Below are positions 1 through 7,405 of a stretch of 9,358 nucleotides of DNA, piece by piece. The translations under genes were made by a program, and so were the position numbers. The notes beneath the pieces were generated by a model. That model made no database searches. It saw only the letters and a program-made list of their open reading frames with translations, and had not been told where the DNA came from. The DNA comes from Nitrosotalea sp. (lineage in GTDB: Archaea; Thermoproteota; Nitrososphaeria; Nitrososphaerales; Nitrosopumilaceae): contig JAJPEA010000072.1 in assembly GCA_023252335.1 (NCBI GenBank), forward strand, positions 1-9,358, read 5' to 3'. The stretch's first letter is position 1; every line of letters starts with the position of its first letter.

Positions 1-1170
1 TGGTGCACTAGGTACCGTGGCAGGAGCTGAAGGTGTCGCACTTGCCTCGTTTGACATAGGACTGGAGTCGCCAGCTGAATTAGTAGCGACAACATAATAG
101 TAGTATGTTACCCCGTAAGCAAGATTGGCATCTGTGAAAGTGGTTGTGTTTCCAGATACAGAAGCAAGTAGCGATTCCTGGCCAGACGAGGTTCCTCGAC
201 CTATATAGTAATTGGTTATTGCGGCCCCTCCGTTAGATGAGGGAGCGCTCCATGAAAGCAAGATCTGCCCGTTGTCTGCTGTTGCTGCAAGATTTGTCGG
301 AGCGCTTGGATTTGTGTATGCACTAGGAATGGCACTTGACTCGGCAGACGGTTGCGACTCGCTAAACCAGTTTACTGCTGTTGCCCTGTAGTAGTAGACC
401 GTTCCGTTGATTATTGCCTTGTCAGTATACGAATTGCCATTGCCAACGGTGGCAAGAAGAGATTCGCTGCCCGACGAGGTTCCTTTGAATATCTTGTAAT
501 TTGTAATCGAGCTGCCCTGGTATGTTGGAACTTCCCATGTCAGTAAAACGTATCCAGTCATTGAATGAGCCTCGAAATTGAATGGAGGGGATGGAATGGT
601 GTCGGTCTCGTTTGATGGTGGCGACTCGCCAAACGAGTTTACGGCTGTTACCTTGTAGTAATATGTCTGGCCCTTGGCTACTGCCTTGTCAGTATAGGAG
701 GTGGCAGTACCATTTGTGGCAAGAAACGTCTCGTTGCCAGACGAAGTTCCCCTGTATACAGTATAGTTTGTAATTGCAGAGCCGCCATTGCTTGAAGGTG
801 CTGCCCATGAAAGCGTGACCTGTGCATTACCCGCTGTAGCTGTAAGACTGATCGGGGCTGCTGGCACTGTAACTGGATTTAGAGTGGTGGCAGTAGCAGT
901 ACTTGATGGGAAGCTTGTTCCGACCGAGTTTATTGCAGACACTCGGTATGTGTAACTAGTACTTGCCGCAAGCCCAGTGTCAGAATAGGTTGTTGCCGTC
1001 GAGGATGTATTTGATACAATTGTAGACCAGGTGATACTGCTACCTTGCATTCTCTCAATCTTGTATCCGGTAATGATAGAGCCCCCGTTGCTTGAAGGTG
1101 CATTCCATGAGAGGTTGATTTGTGATGACGATACAGTGATTGCTGCAAGGTTTTGTGGAGTGGATGGAGC
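1..1170 (-). repeat. Coding tandem repeat: fibronectin type III domain array
   Basis: At least four FN3 domains of about 93-100 residues lie in a row and a fifth starts at the left edge. Each carries the pattern S/TxLSW...P...GGSxITxY near its first third and a YYYxVxAxNSxG strand near its end. Domains 2 to 4 are closer to each other than to domain 1, sharing RGTSSG or KGTSSG followed by an E(S/T)(L/F)LA stretch, which points to internal duplication. Confidence 0.85.
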
Positions 1171-2289
1171 AGTTGCGTTACTGGATGTGCCAGATGAAGA
1201 ACTGCCAGATATTACAGTAACTGAACTTTGACAGGGATTAGAAGAACAATCTCTGTAATTAGCTACATAGATCTTGTCCGTACTTGGGTTTACTCCCACC
1301 CCGACTGGCTCGCTTCCAACTGGAAGTGTGCTTACCACGCTGTCAGTCAGACCATCCATAACGGAAACTGTATTACCACCGCTGTTTGTTACATAGATCT
1401 TGTTTGTTGAAGGATTTGCAGCTATGCCATCTGGACCATTGCCTACTGGCATAGTTTTTGTGACGGTATTAGTTGAGCCATCAATTACGGAAACAGTGTT
1501 ACTCTGCTCATTAGTTGCATAGACCTTGTCCGTACTTGGGTTTACTGCAATTCCTTGTGGGTCGCTTCCTACCGGTATTGCGCCTATGACACTGTTAGTT
1601 GAACCGTTTATTACCGATACCGTGTCGTTGAGGAAAAGATCCACATAGATCTTGTTTGTATTGGGATTTACTGCAACCCCTCTAGGCTCACCTCCAAGTT
1701 TGATTGCATTTACAACAGTATCAGTTGCACCATTGATCACGTAGAGATTATGTAAGCCGGTATCGCTCACGTAAATCATGTTTGTACTTGGATTTACCGC
1801 TATTCTGTCAGGATCTCCAACAGATGATATCGTGTCTATGACTTTATCAGTCGTTCCGTTGATTACGGAGACTACCCCGCCAGAACTCGACCAGTTTGTC
1901 ACATAAATCCTGCCCGTAATTGGATTTACTCCGACATCTGTAGCAGAAGTGTAATAGCTGGTCCCAACCGTCACATTGCCCAAAACGGTATCAGTGGAAC
2001 CGTTAATTACAAACACTTTATTGTTATCTTGAGTATATGAGGGAACTGAAAAAGAGAAGGTAGGAGATGTAACATAGATCTTGTCCGTATTTGGATTTGC
2101 GCCGACATTGGCCATAAGTTGATTCCCAAATGGTATTGTAGTCACCACTTGATCTGCAAATGCGTTGTGTGTAAGAACCCCAATTGATACCAGAAACAAT
2201 GAAGCAAAAACTATTGTTAGAATACCATTCGTACTATTGCTGATTTCCAGTAAGCCCAACGGATATACTCCCGACTTAAAGTATATCAT
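1..2289 (-). CDS. Secreted YVTN beta-propeller / fibronectin type III surface protein (partial, 3' end outside window)
   Basis: The reading frame is open for 763 codons from ATG at 2289 to the window edge, with an in-frame TAG just upstream of the start (2298-2296), so the N-terminus is well fixed. Residues 22-45 form a hydrophobic export signal ending AFA|DQV. Residues 62-361 hold seven repeats with the core NPxTxKIYV and a V(S/F)VING strand; the four central ones are exactly 42 residues each. The segment just after the signal (DQVVTTIPFG) looks like the missing last strand of blade seven, giving a closed seven-bladed propeller. A Ser/Thr-rich linker leads into FN3 domains at about 374-470, 474-564, 567-655 and 660-750, and a fifth begins at the edge. 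Middle FN3 domains share the loop GTSSG. Asn-X-Ser/Thr sequons are frequent, so N-glycosylation is likely. I infer an adhesin or matrix protein. The C-terminal anchor is not visible, and no catalytic motif is seen. Confidence 0.9.
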   Translation of the reverse strand, partial: MIYFKSGVYPLGLLEISNSTNGILTIVFASLFLVSIGVLTHNAFADQVVTTIPFGNQLMANVGANPNTDKIYVTSPTFSFSVPSYTQDNNKVFVINGSTDTVLGNVTVGTSYYTSATDVGVNPITGRIYVTNWSSSGGVVSVINGTTDKVIDTISSVGDPDRIAVNPSTNMIYVSDTGLHNLYVINGATDTVVNAIKLGGEPRGVAVNPNTNKIYVDLFLNDTVSVINGSTNSVIGAIPVGSDPQGIAVNPSTDKVYATNEQSNTVSVIDGSTNTVTKTMPVGNGPDGIAANPSTNKIYVTNSGGNTVSVMDGLTDSVVSTLPVGSEPVGVGVNPSTDKIYVANYRDCSSNPCQSSVTVISGSSSSGTSSNATAPSTPQNLAAITVSSSQINLSWNAPSSNGGSIITGYKIERMQGSSITWSTIVSNTSSTATTYSDTGLAASTSYTYRVSAINSVGTSFPSSTATATTLNPVTVPAAPISLTATAGNAQVTLSWAAPSSNGGSAITNYTVYRGTSSGNETFLATNGTATSYTDKAVAKGQTYYYKVTAVNSFGESPPSNETDTIPSPPFNFEAHSMTGYVLLTWEVPTYQGSSITNYKIFKGTSSGSESLLATVGNGNSYTDKAIINGTVYYYRATAVNWFSESQPSAESSAIPSAYTNPSAPTNLAATADNGQILLSWSAPSSNGGAAITNYYIGRGTSSGQESLLASVSGNTTTFTDANLAYGVTYYYYVVATNSAGDSSPMSNEASATPSAPATVPSAP
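1207..2106 (-). repeat. Coding tandem repeat: seven beta-propeller blades, core unit 126 bp
   Basis: The propeller part of the surface protein is a tandem array at DNA level. Blades 3 to 6 (1803-1300) are each exactly 126 bp (42 codons), and the phrase encoding NPSTxKIYV recurs at near-identical spacing. Blade 2 is 44 residues, blade 1 is 57 residues with an inserted Ser/Tyr-rich loop, and blade 7 is cut at its last strand and carries a CSSNPC insertion. The array keeps frame throughout, so it is protein repeat rather than a CRISPR or intergenic repeat. Such arrays can expand or contract by recombination, in steps of one blade. Confidence 0.85.
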
Positions 2290-2322
2290 GATATGCTAAA
2301 AATATTCTATAATGTTAATACA

Positions 2323-2340
2323 GATTATTCATCAATAATC
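2323..2340. repeat. Perfect 7-bp inverted repeat with 4-nt loop
   Basis: GATTATT and AATAATC flank a 4-nt loop in the 103-bp gap between the secreted barrel-like gene and the propeller/FN3 gene. It could be a weak transcription-stop hairpin for the upstream operon or an operator for the downstream gene. It is entirely A/T except for the terminal G:C pair, so a chance origin in AT-rich DNA is possible. Confidence 0.4.
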
Positions 2341-2351
2341 AAGTGCTAAAT

Positions 2352-2357
2352 TTTATA
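2352..2357 (-). promoter_or_regulatory. Candidate TATA box for the propeller/FN3 gene
   Basis: Reading the minus strand, TATAAA occurs inside ATGTATAAAATTTAGC, 63-68 bp upstream of the ATG at 2289. An archaeal start site about 25 bp downstream would give a leader of roughly 40 nt. A second AT-rich candidate (ATTATAGAA, about 2309-2317) lies nearer the start codon and would suit a leaderless transcript, and TTTTATAC at 2372-2379 is a third. The sequence cannot choose between them. Confidence 0.3.
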
Positions 2358-2392
2358 CATTTTCGATGATAGTATAAAACTGCTCTAGAATA

Positions 2393-3469
2393 TTATTTTC
2401 TAGATATCATATCAAAGAATTGTTCAAGATCAGATGTCTGAGGCGGATGATAAAAAACAAAAAAAGCATCTATCGGAAGAGGGGAAAGCAGGTATATTGC
2501 ATTCAGGTTATCTTGCGGAGTTCCTCTTTTTGGGACAAGAGACAATTCAACCATCACCTTTGTGGACATGGAGTCTTGCTTTACTTGAGATATAGTATCT
2601 AGCACATAGTTAAGAAAATCATGATCTTTCATAAACGCCTGAAACTGGATGCTCATTATGTCAGCATGCTTGGCAGCCAGTCCCCAGTTCCATTGAGATT
2701 TTCCAAGCTGCCCAAATGGGGGCATGATTATCAACGTGGCATTGCTGCCCGTAATCATGTCATATTGTGATACCGCATGTCTTGCTTGATCAAAATAGAT
2801 GGCGGATCTAGTTGCATTTGTGGTAAACTCGGGTGAAAAACCGCTTCCTTCTTCATAGTCATAGCCAATATAATCAAATCCCCTAGGAAGCTTTGGTACC
2901 TTGTTTACCAGATCATCAATTTTATTGTAAATTCTAATTGCATCTACATTTACGCCCTGATTTACCATGGACTTTATTTTTTGTACCTTTTGTTCGATTT
3001 CATATGATGAGCTTTCATTGCCTCCCACTAGCAGATAGTCTCCACGCTTCAAGTGTTTTGCAAACACATGCAAATTATCCTCATATTGTGGACTGGAAGA
3101 AGATATGAAAAACAACAAATGATAGTCCGAGGCGGGAACTGCAGTGGAAAAGTTTGCATTTGATTTATTCAAAATTTCTTGGTCTGCAGTCAATGCAGAC
3201 GTCATTATTGCCCACCCTCTTGTGACAAGCGTATAAACATTAGACTTGTCAACACAAGCAGGCATTGCACTGTCTTTTTTTAAAATCAACACCATTGAAT
3301 TTCCGCATTTGACATCAAGTACATGAATTCCTTGTTTAATTTGTTTTAATGGAGATGCAATTTCAGGTTCAGCATATGACAAAGTCGGGCCAATGACTAG
3401 AGTTGATAGAAACATTACCATCAAGAAAAAAAAGATTGTGTTTTTTTGAGCACATACTTTTTGCATCAT
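2393..3469 (-). CDS. Secreted protein with Cys-paired N-terminal domain and putative TIM-barrel hydrolase-like region
   Basis: This 358-residue protein has an export signal at about residues 10-33, ending SYA|EPE. Residues 40-88 form a small domain with the pattern VKCGNSMVLILK...PACV...LVTRGWA; Cys55 and Cys72 could pair. I recognise this domain type from thaumarchaeal secreted proteins, but its role is unknown to me. Residues 115-358 alternate hydrophobic strands and helices (YHLLFF, DYLLVGG, DAIRIYN, FDYIGYDYEEG, ATLIIMPP, ADIMSIQFQAF, KVMVELSL, DAFFVFY), which fits a beta/alpha barrel. The strand FDYIGYDYE places D204 and E206 where GH18-like enzymes carry a D-x-E pair, so a glycoside hydrolase-like role is possible but unproven. 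The ATG at 3469 overlaps the glycosyltransferase stop in ATGA, indicating translational coupling; a second Met follows directly. No transmembrane anchor follows the signal. Confidence 0.85.
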   Translation of the reverse strand: MMQKVCAQKNTIFFFLMVMFLSTLVIGPTLSYAEPEIASPLKQIKQGIHVLDVKCGNSMVLILKKDSAMPACVDKSNVYTLVTRGWAIMTSALTADQEILNKSNANFSTAVPASDYHLLFFISSSSPQYEDNLHVFAKHLKRGDYLLVGGNESSSYEIEQKVQKIKSMVNQGVNVDAIRIYNKIDDLVNKVPKLPRGFDYIGYDYEEGSGFSPEFTTNATRSAIYFDQARHAVSQYDMITGSNATLIIMPPFGQLGKSQWNWGLAAKHADIMSIQFQAFMKDHDFLNYVLDTISQVKQDSMSTKVMVELSLVPKRGTPQDNLNAIYLLSPLPIDAFFVFYHPPQTSDLEQFFDMISRK

Positions 3470-5340
3470 TTCATCAGACTTGCTTTTAGTGTTTGTCGCA
3501 ATACACGAAATGATTCTTTATTGTGAACTTGCCATCGAGATGACCATTCAAGAATAACCTCCATTGCCTCAGTTCGGAAAAGCATTTGGTTTATGATGCT
3601 ATACAACCGCATGAATGGGATGTATGGAATCATGTCATTTCGTTTGAACTTGTAAACATAATACAGATGAAACACATGCTGCAATCCAAATAATATCAGA
3701 TCAATTATGACTATACGGTATAGATCCTCAAATACAACAGACTTGGGTATAGTATGATCAAAATACTCTGTTACCAATCCTAAGATAAAAAATGGCAACG
3801 ATATAGCATATGTAAAATCTACACCGTGTACATACATGCTAAATGCATACATTATAGTTCTAGGTCCACGGAATTCTTTGAACAGACCAAAGTGCGCTGA
3901 ACGCGTAAAATAGTAACCCATGTTCCACCTTACACGTTGTTCTCGAAGACTGTGAAAGTCTGCAGGTTGATCCGTATGCAGTATGGCACGTGATTCCATC
4001 TCATTTTTGTAGCCATATCTTCCAAGCCTAAAGGTAATCTCTCCATCTTCTCCAAATCTGTCGTCCAACCACCCTCCCACTTGCCTCAATGCATTCATCC
4101 TAAATACAGAAAATGCTCCAGATTGGACCATGATAGAGTCAACCAACTCTTCTTCTTTTTTATAAAACAAATACATGAAAACAAAATCAAGAAAAGTTAT
4201 CTTTTGCCAAATGCTTTTTTCCTCTAAAGGTAGAATAACCCCAGATACCGAGCCCACGGTAGGATCTTTAAAGTGGCTCACTATTGGCCTTATTGCATTC
4301 TCATCCAAGATAGAATCAGTGTCGATTCTAAATACGATATCTCCTGACAATCTTTCCAAGCCATATCTTAATGCAGATCCTTTTCCCGAATTAGGAATGT
4401 TAAACACCTTGCCATTGCAATTTTTCAGATTCATTATTGCATCAGAGGACACTTTTCTGGTATTATCAGTAGACCCATCATTTACAACTATTATCTCCGT
4501 TTTGCCTTGATAGTTTGATGCGGCTTGGTCTATACTTTCTATGCATCTCTTTATTGTCTTTTCTTCATTGTACGCTGGAAGCAGAAAAGAGATAGAGATG
4601 CCATCATAGATTGAATTTTTGTGCAATTTGTTTTTCTTTAACCAATCAGGCATTTTTGATTCAATGAGAAAATATGCCAAAAAGTTGTTCAGTGAAAAAA
4701 TTATGGCAATATTTAACACAAGATAGCTAAAGGTCAAAGAGTTGGCATCAACGTGTAAAAGTATAGTCAATGCATACAGTAATGCTGTTGATGATATCAG
4801 CATGAAGAAGAGATACAAATATTCATCAACATATGCTCTTTTAATCAGCGGTTTGATCTTTTTTCCTTTTGGCAGTGTCATGCTTGTAAACAGACATGCT
4901 TCAATGAAAAACGAACCAATCACAGAGGTAATTATGAAACTACCATACAGATACACATTGTATGCTTCCACATGGAACCAATGAGTAATTGCAATGATGA
5001 CAAATTCTGATGCCAAGAAACTTAACATACACAACGCAAAATAAACCAAGATTTTCAGACGCATGTGAAATTTACTTGATGTCGATATTGCAAGAGATGT
5101 AAAGAAGGTAGCAAATAGCATCTGCATGTGCAATGGAACAGAATACATGACAGGCGAATAGAAACTTCCAATATAGATATTATTATCCAAGTAAGACTGG
5201 ATTTGAAAAAAATGGAGTAATAGTAATAAAATATTATTTTCCGCAGTTTGCAGATAAGAAAAATTATTTAACAGAATATAAGAAAAAAATATTGAAGCCA
5301 TGAGAAACCTTGCAGGAAAATAAAAAAACAACTTTCGCAC
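3466..5340 (-). CDS. Multi-pass membrane family 2 glycosyltransferase
   Basis: This 624-residue protein has about six or seven hydrophobic segments in residues 12-226, a cytosolic GT-A domain at about 248-480, and two or more membrane segments at about 496-524 and 541-563. Canonical GT2 features are present: PAYNEE (255-260), VVNDGS (D288), the metal-binding D-T-D (340-342), GEDGE (430-434) in the place of the TED/EDxD acceptor-base motif, and Q-x-x-R-W (468-472). The last motif, with flanking membrane helices, is typical of processive synthases of the cellulose/hyaluronan/poly-GlcNAc type, so polysaccharide synthesis is plausible; substrate is unknown. It starts at GTG 5340, 20 bp after the Ig-repeat gene. 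A start at ATG 5301 (residue 14), preceded by AAGG, is an alternative that would shorten the first hydrophobic stretch. The gene overlaps the next by 4 bp. Confidence 0.92.
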   Translation of the reverse strand: MRKLFFYFPARFLMASIFFSYILLNNFSYLQTAENNILLLLLHFFQIQSYLDNNIYIGSFYSPVMYSVPLHMQMLFATFFTSLAISTSSKFHMRLKILVYFALCMLSFLASEFVIIAITHWFHVEAYNVYLYGSFIITSVIGSFFIEACLFTSMTLPKGKKIKPLIKRAYVDEYLYLFFMLISSTALLYALTILLHVDANSLTFSYLVLNIAIIFSLNNFLAYFLIESKMPDWLKKNKLHKNSIYDGISISFLLPAYNEEKTIKRCIESIDQAASNYQGKTEIIVVNDGSTDNTRKVSSDAIMNLKNCNGKVFNIPNSGKGSALRYGLERLSGDIVFRIDTDSILDENAIRPIVSHFKDPTVGSVSGVILPLEEKSIWQKITFLDFVFMYLFYKKEEELVDSIMVQSGAFSVFRMNALRQVGGWLDDRFGEDGEITFRLGRYGYKNEMESRAILHTDQPADFHSLREQRVRWNMGYYFTRSAHFGLFKEFRGPRTIMYAFSMYVHGVDFTYAISLPFFILGLVTEYFDHTIPKSVVFEDLYRIVIIDLILFGLQHVFHLYYVYKFKRNDMIPYIPFMRLYSIINQMLFRTEAMEVILEWSSRWQVHNKESFRVLRQTLKASLMK

Positions 5341-5360
5341 AGGTTGCAGGAGATTTGATA

Positions 5361-7403
5361 TTACCTTTCACGCTCCTTTTCAGCATTAATGTAAAAATCT
5401 TGAGCAACGGGTTTAGATCGTCCTGTTTTTTCATTTCTTTTTTCAGCACTAACATCTTCTTTGCCAATTTCTGATTTTAACAAGTTGCTCTGATAGTTTC
5501 GGTCCAATTGAAGTGATTCCAACTCTATCATTTTCATTTTTTTCTTTCTCATTCTAACAAAGAGAGCCAGTCCAACTGCCAAAGCAATCAAAATAACAAC
5601 ATAGGTCCACGGAATGGCATTATAATACATCAAATAATTCGGACCATAAGCAACATGGTATGGAACTATGACAGTACCTACAAAAGCATTTGACATACCA
5701 GTAGAGTTTTGCGACCAGTCCAGTTCAACAGTGGTAGATTTATCACCAGCCATAAATGCAGGATCTAGATTTACCATGAAAGTTGTAACAAAGGTTTGGC
5801 CAGGCAATACGGTTCCAATATCTTCCATGTTACCAACACTTGTTATCGAGTCACTTTTTACACCTGGAACTGAGTTGCCAGCTAACAATTTTGTGGTCAG
5901 AGTCTGTGCTGCAATAGTGCCAATATTTTTAATTACAATCTTGAATGGTACATCAGCTGCACCAGGATACAGCTGTGAATCATCTTCAGATATTAATTGA
6001 AATTGTGCTTTTGGTGCAACAATAAAGTTCACATCCATTGGCGTCTGTTGATCGCCTGTTTTTACCAACAGCGATAAAGGATAGTTACCTGATGCTATTT
6101 CGCTATTTACGTTAACATAAAATGATGCAGTGGCAGTTTGAAACGTGTTTATTTTTCCAAAATATACAGAAGTTGCTCCGCCCCATGCAGGTGACAGACC
6201 TGCAGGCAGGTTTAGCGTTGCGTACACATCATTTGCTTCCATTCCTGCATTAAATATCTGGACATCTATCTTGTCAGCAGTATCTCCAGCATATGACAAG
6301 GGTGGGCTCACCATTACAGTATTTATTTTAAAATCAGGGTGGTTTTCAAGTTGCAGCCCTGTTTGATATGTCTCGGCATATGAATTTCCATCAGAATCAT
6401 ATTTTACAACAATTGGAATTTGAAGAGGCAGTGTTTCATTTGATGTGTCTATTTGAAGCGTCAGTGTTTTCTTCTCGTTTTTGCCCAGATCTCCCATCCA
6501 CAGCGGTGTATTTGTGGAAACATATCCTCCCCCTGATGCAGAAACCAATTGCAAATTATGTATGTCCTGGATACCATTATTTTGTACATCCACAACTATT
6601 GGGTTGATGGAATTTGGTCGCAAGGTTGTAGAATGAGTAACTAGTGACAATAGCGCACCAGTAGCTATGGGTTTTATTCCAACATTGACTGCAGATGATG
6701 CAGAGTTGGAGCCTGCATTAGTAGACGAATAACTAAATGCAATTGTGTAAGAACCTGCATTTTCTGCCTTTAGTCTCCACTTTAAAACCACTTCTTTGCC
6801 AGGATCAAGTGAAGATACAGATTGTGTCACATCATCCAAGAGTTGCAGGCCAGCAGGAACTGAGATTTGTGCTAGAATATTAGTGTCAGCAACAGTTGCT
6901 GAATTTTTCAACTTGATTGATGCAACAAAGTCATCGTTTGGAAAAATGTTTCCAGGTAAAGATATTCCATCCAATACAATACTGTGCGGTGAACCGACAT
7001 TTACTGTAACATCAAATGTTTCAGTATCAAGAGGAAAATTAGAATGTGCAGTAATTATCAAGTGATACGAGCCAGTATCACTTGTAAGCATAGTCCAAGA
7101 CGCTCTCATGGTATTTCCTTGTGAAGTAAATGTCAAGCTTGAAACAATTGGACTTACTACGCTTATTCCCGCAGGTGGTGTCATGTATACAATCAGATCA
7201 CTCCAGTTTACACTCTGAGACTGGACATCGGCATAAACTGTGAAAGGTTTGTCAGGTACAGGATTTGCATCAACGTGAACGTTTGTAAAAAAAATATTTG
7301 GTGTAGGTATGGTATACATTTTTGTTTGGGCAAATGCATCATATGGTAAATTAAAAATACAACTAGTGGATACAAGTAAAACCACAAACCAATATTTCCA
7401 CAT
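5361..7403 (-). CDS. Type I membrane protein with Ig-like (CARDB/NEW3-type, COG1361-like) repeats
   Basis: This 680-residue protein starts with a signal peptide (1-25, AFA|Q), followed by about five extracellular beta-sandwich repeats at roughly 35-137, 138-242, 243-352, 355-462 and 465-582. Repeats carry phrases such as NIFPNDDFVASIKLKNSA, LPAGLSP and IKNIGTIAAQ, typical of COG1361/NEW3/CARDB domains in archaeal S-layer-related proteins. One transmembrane helix (about 599-617) is followed by a stop-transfer cluster RMRKKKMK and a 63-residue highly charged, probably disordered tail that should face the cytoplasm. Sequons are present in the ectodomain. The ATG lies 2 bp after the stop of the sqdB-like gene, so the two are almost surely co-transcribed and coupled. 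No enzymatic motif is visible. I infer a surface scaffold, glycan-binding partner or accessory subunit for the adjacent glycosyltransferase; the Ig-like folds alone do not show the role. Confidence 0.9.
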   Translation of the reverse strand: MWKYWFVVLLVSTSCIFNLPYDAFAQTKMYTIPTPNIFFTNVHVDANPVPDKPFTVYADVQSQSVNWSDLIVYMTPPAGISVVSPIVSSLTFTSQGNTMRASWTMLTSDTGSYHLIITAHSNFPLDTETFDVTVNVGSPHSIVLDGISLPGNIFPNDDFVASIKLKNSATVADTNILAQISVPAGLQLLDDVTQSVSSLDPGKEVVLKWRLKAENAGSYTIAFSYSSTNAGSNSASSAVNVGIKPIATGALLSLVTHSTTLRPNSINPIVVDVQNNGIQDIHNLQLVSASGGGYVSTNTPLWMGDLGKNEKKTLTLQIDTSNETLPLQIPIVVKYDSDGNSYAETYQTGLQLENHPDFKINTVMVSPPLSYAGDTADKIDVQIFNAGMEANDVYATLNLPAGLSPAWGGATSVYFGKINTFQTATASFYVNVNSEIASGNYPLSLLVKTGDQQTPMDVNFIVAPKAQFQLISEDDSQLYPGAADVPFKIVIKNIGTIAAQTLTTKLLAGNSVPGVKSDSITSVGNMEDIGTVLPGQTFVTTFMVNLDPAFMAGDKSTTVELDWSQNSTGMSNAFVGTVIVPYHVAYGPNYLMYYNAIPWTYVVILIALAVGLALFVRMRKKKMKMIELESLQLDRNYQSNLLKSEIGKEDVSAEKRNEKTGRSKPVAQDFYINAEKERER

Positions 7404-7405
7404 GA

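Noticed and set aside
352..1410. Several 60-72 codon frames on both strands within the FN3/propeller region
   Set aside because: They overlap a continuous 763-codon minus-strand frame with clear domain structure, and their translations are low in recognisable protein character.
1300..1803. Regularly spaced ~126-bp repeats that might suggest a CRISPR or satellite array
   Set aside because: The repeats are in frame, diverged at synonymous positions, and encode propeller blades; unit length and lack of unique spacers exclude CRISPR.
2290..2392. Frameshifted continuation joining the barrel-like protein to the propeller protein
   Set aside because: The propeller gene has its own ATG and signal peptide with a stop just upstream, and the gap is AT-rich and non-coding in character.
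4175..4984. Plus-strand frames of 111 and 80 codons inside the glycosyltransferase gene
   Set aside because: They run antisense to conserved GT2 motifs and show no domain, signal or spacing of their own.
5264..5467. 67-codon minus-strand frame spanning the junction of the Ig-repeat and glycosyltransferase genes
   Set aside because: It overlaps both well-supported genes in another frame, and its Lys-rich content comes from AT-rich DNA encoding the charged tail.
5668..7065. Plus-strand frames of 73-110 codons inside the Ig-repeat protein gene
   Set aside because: These are antisense shadows of a repeat-bearing coding region with a signal peptide and membrane helix in frame.
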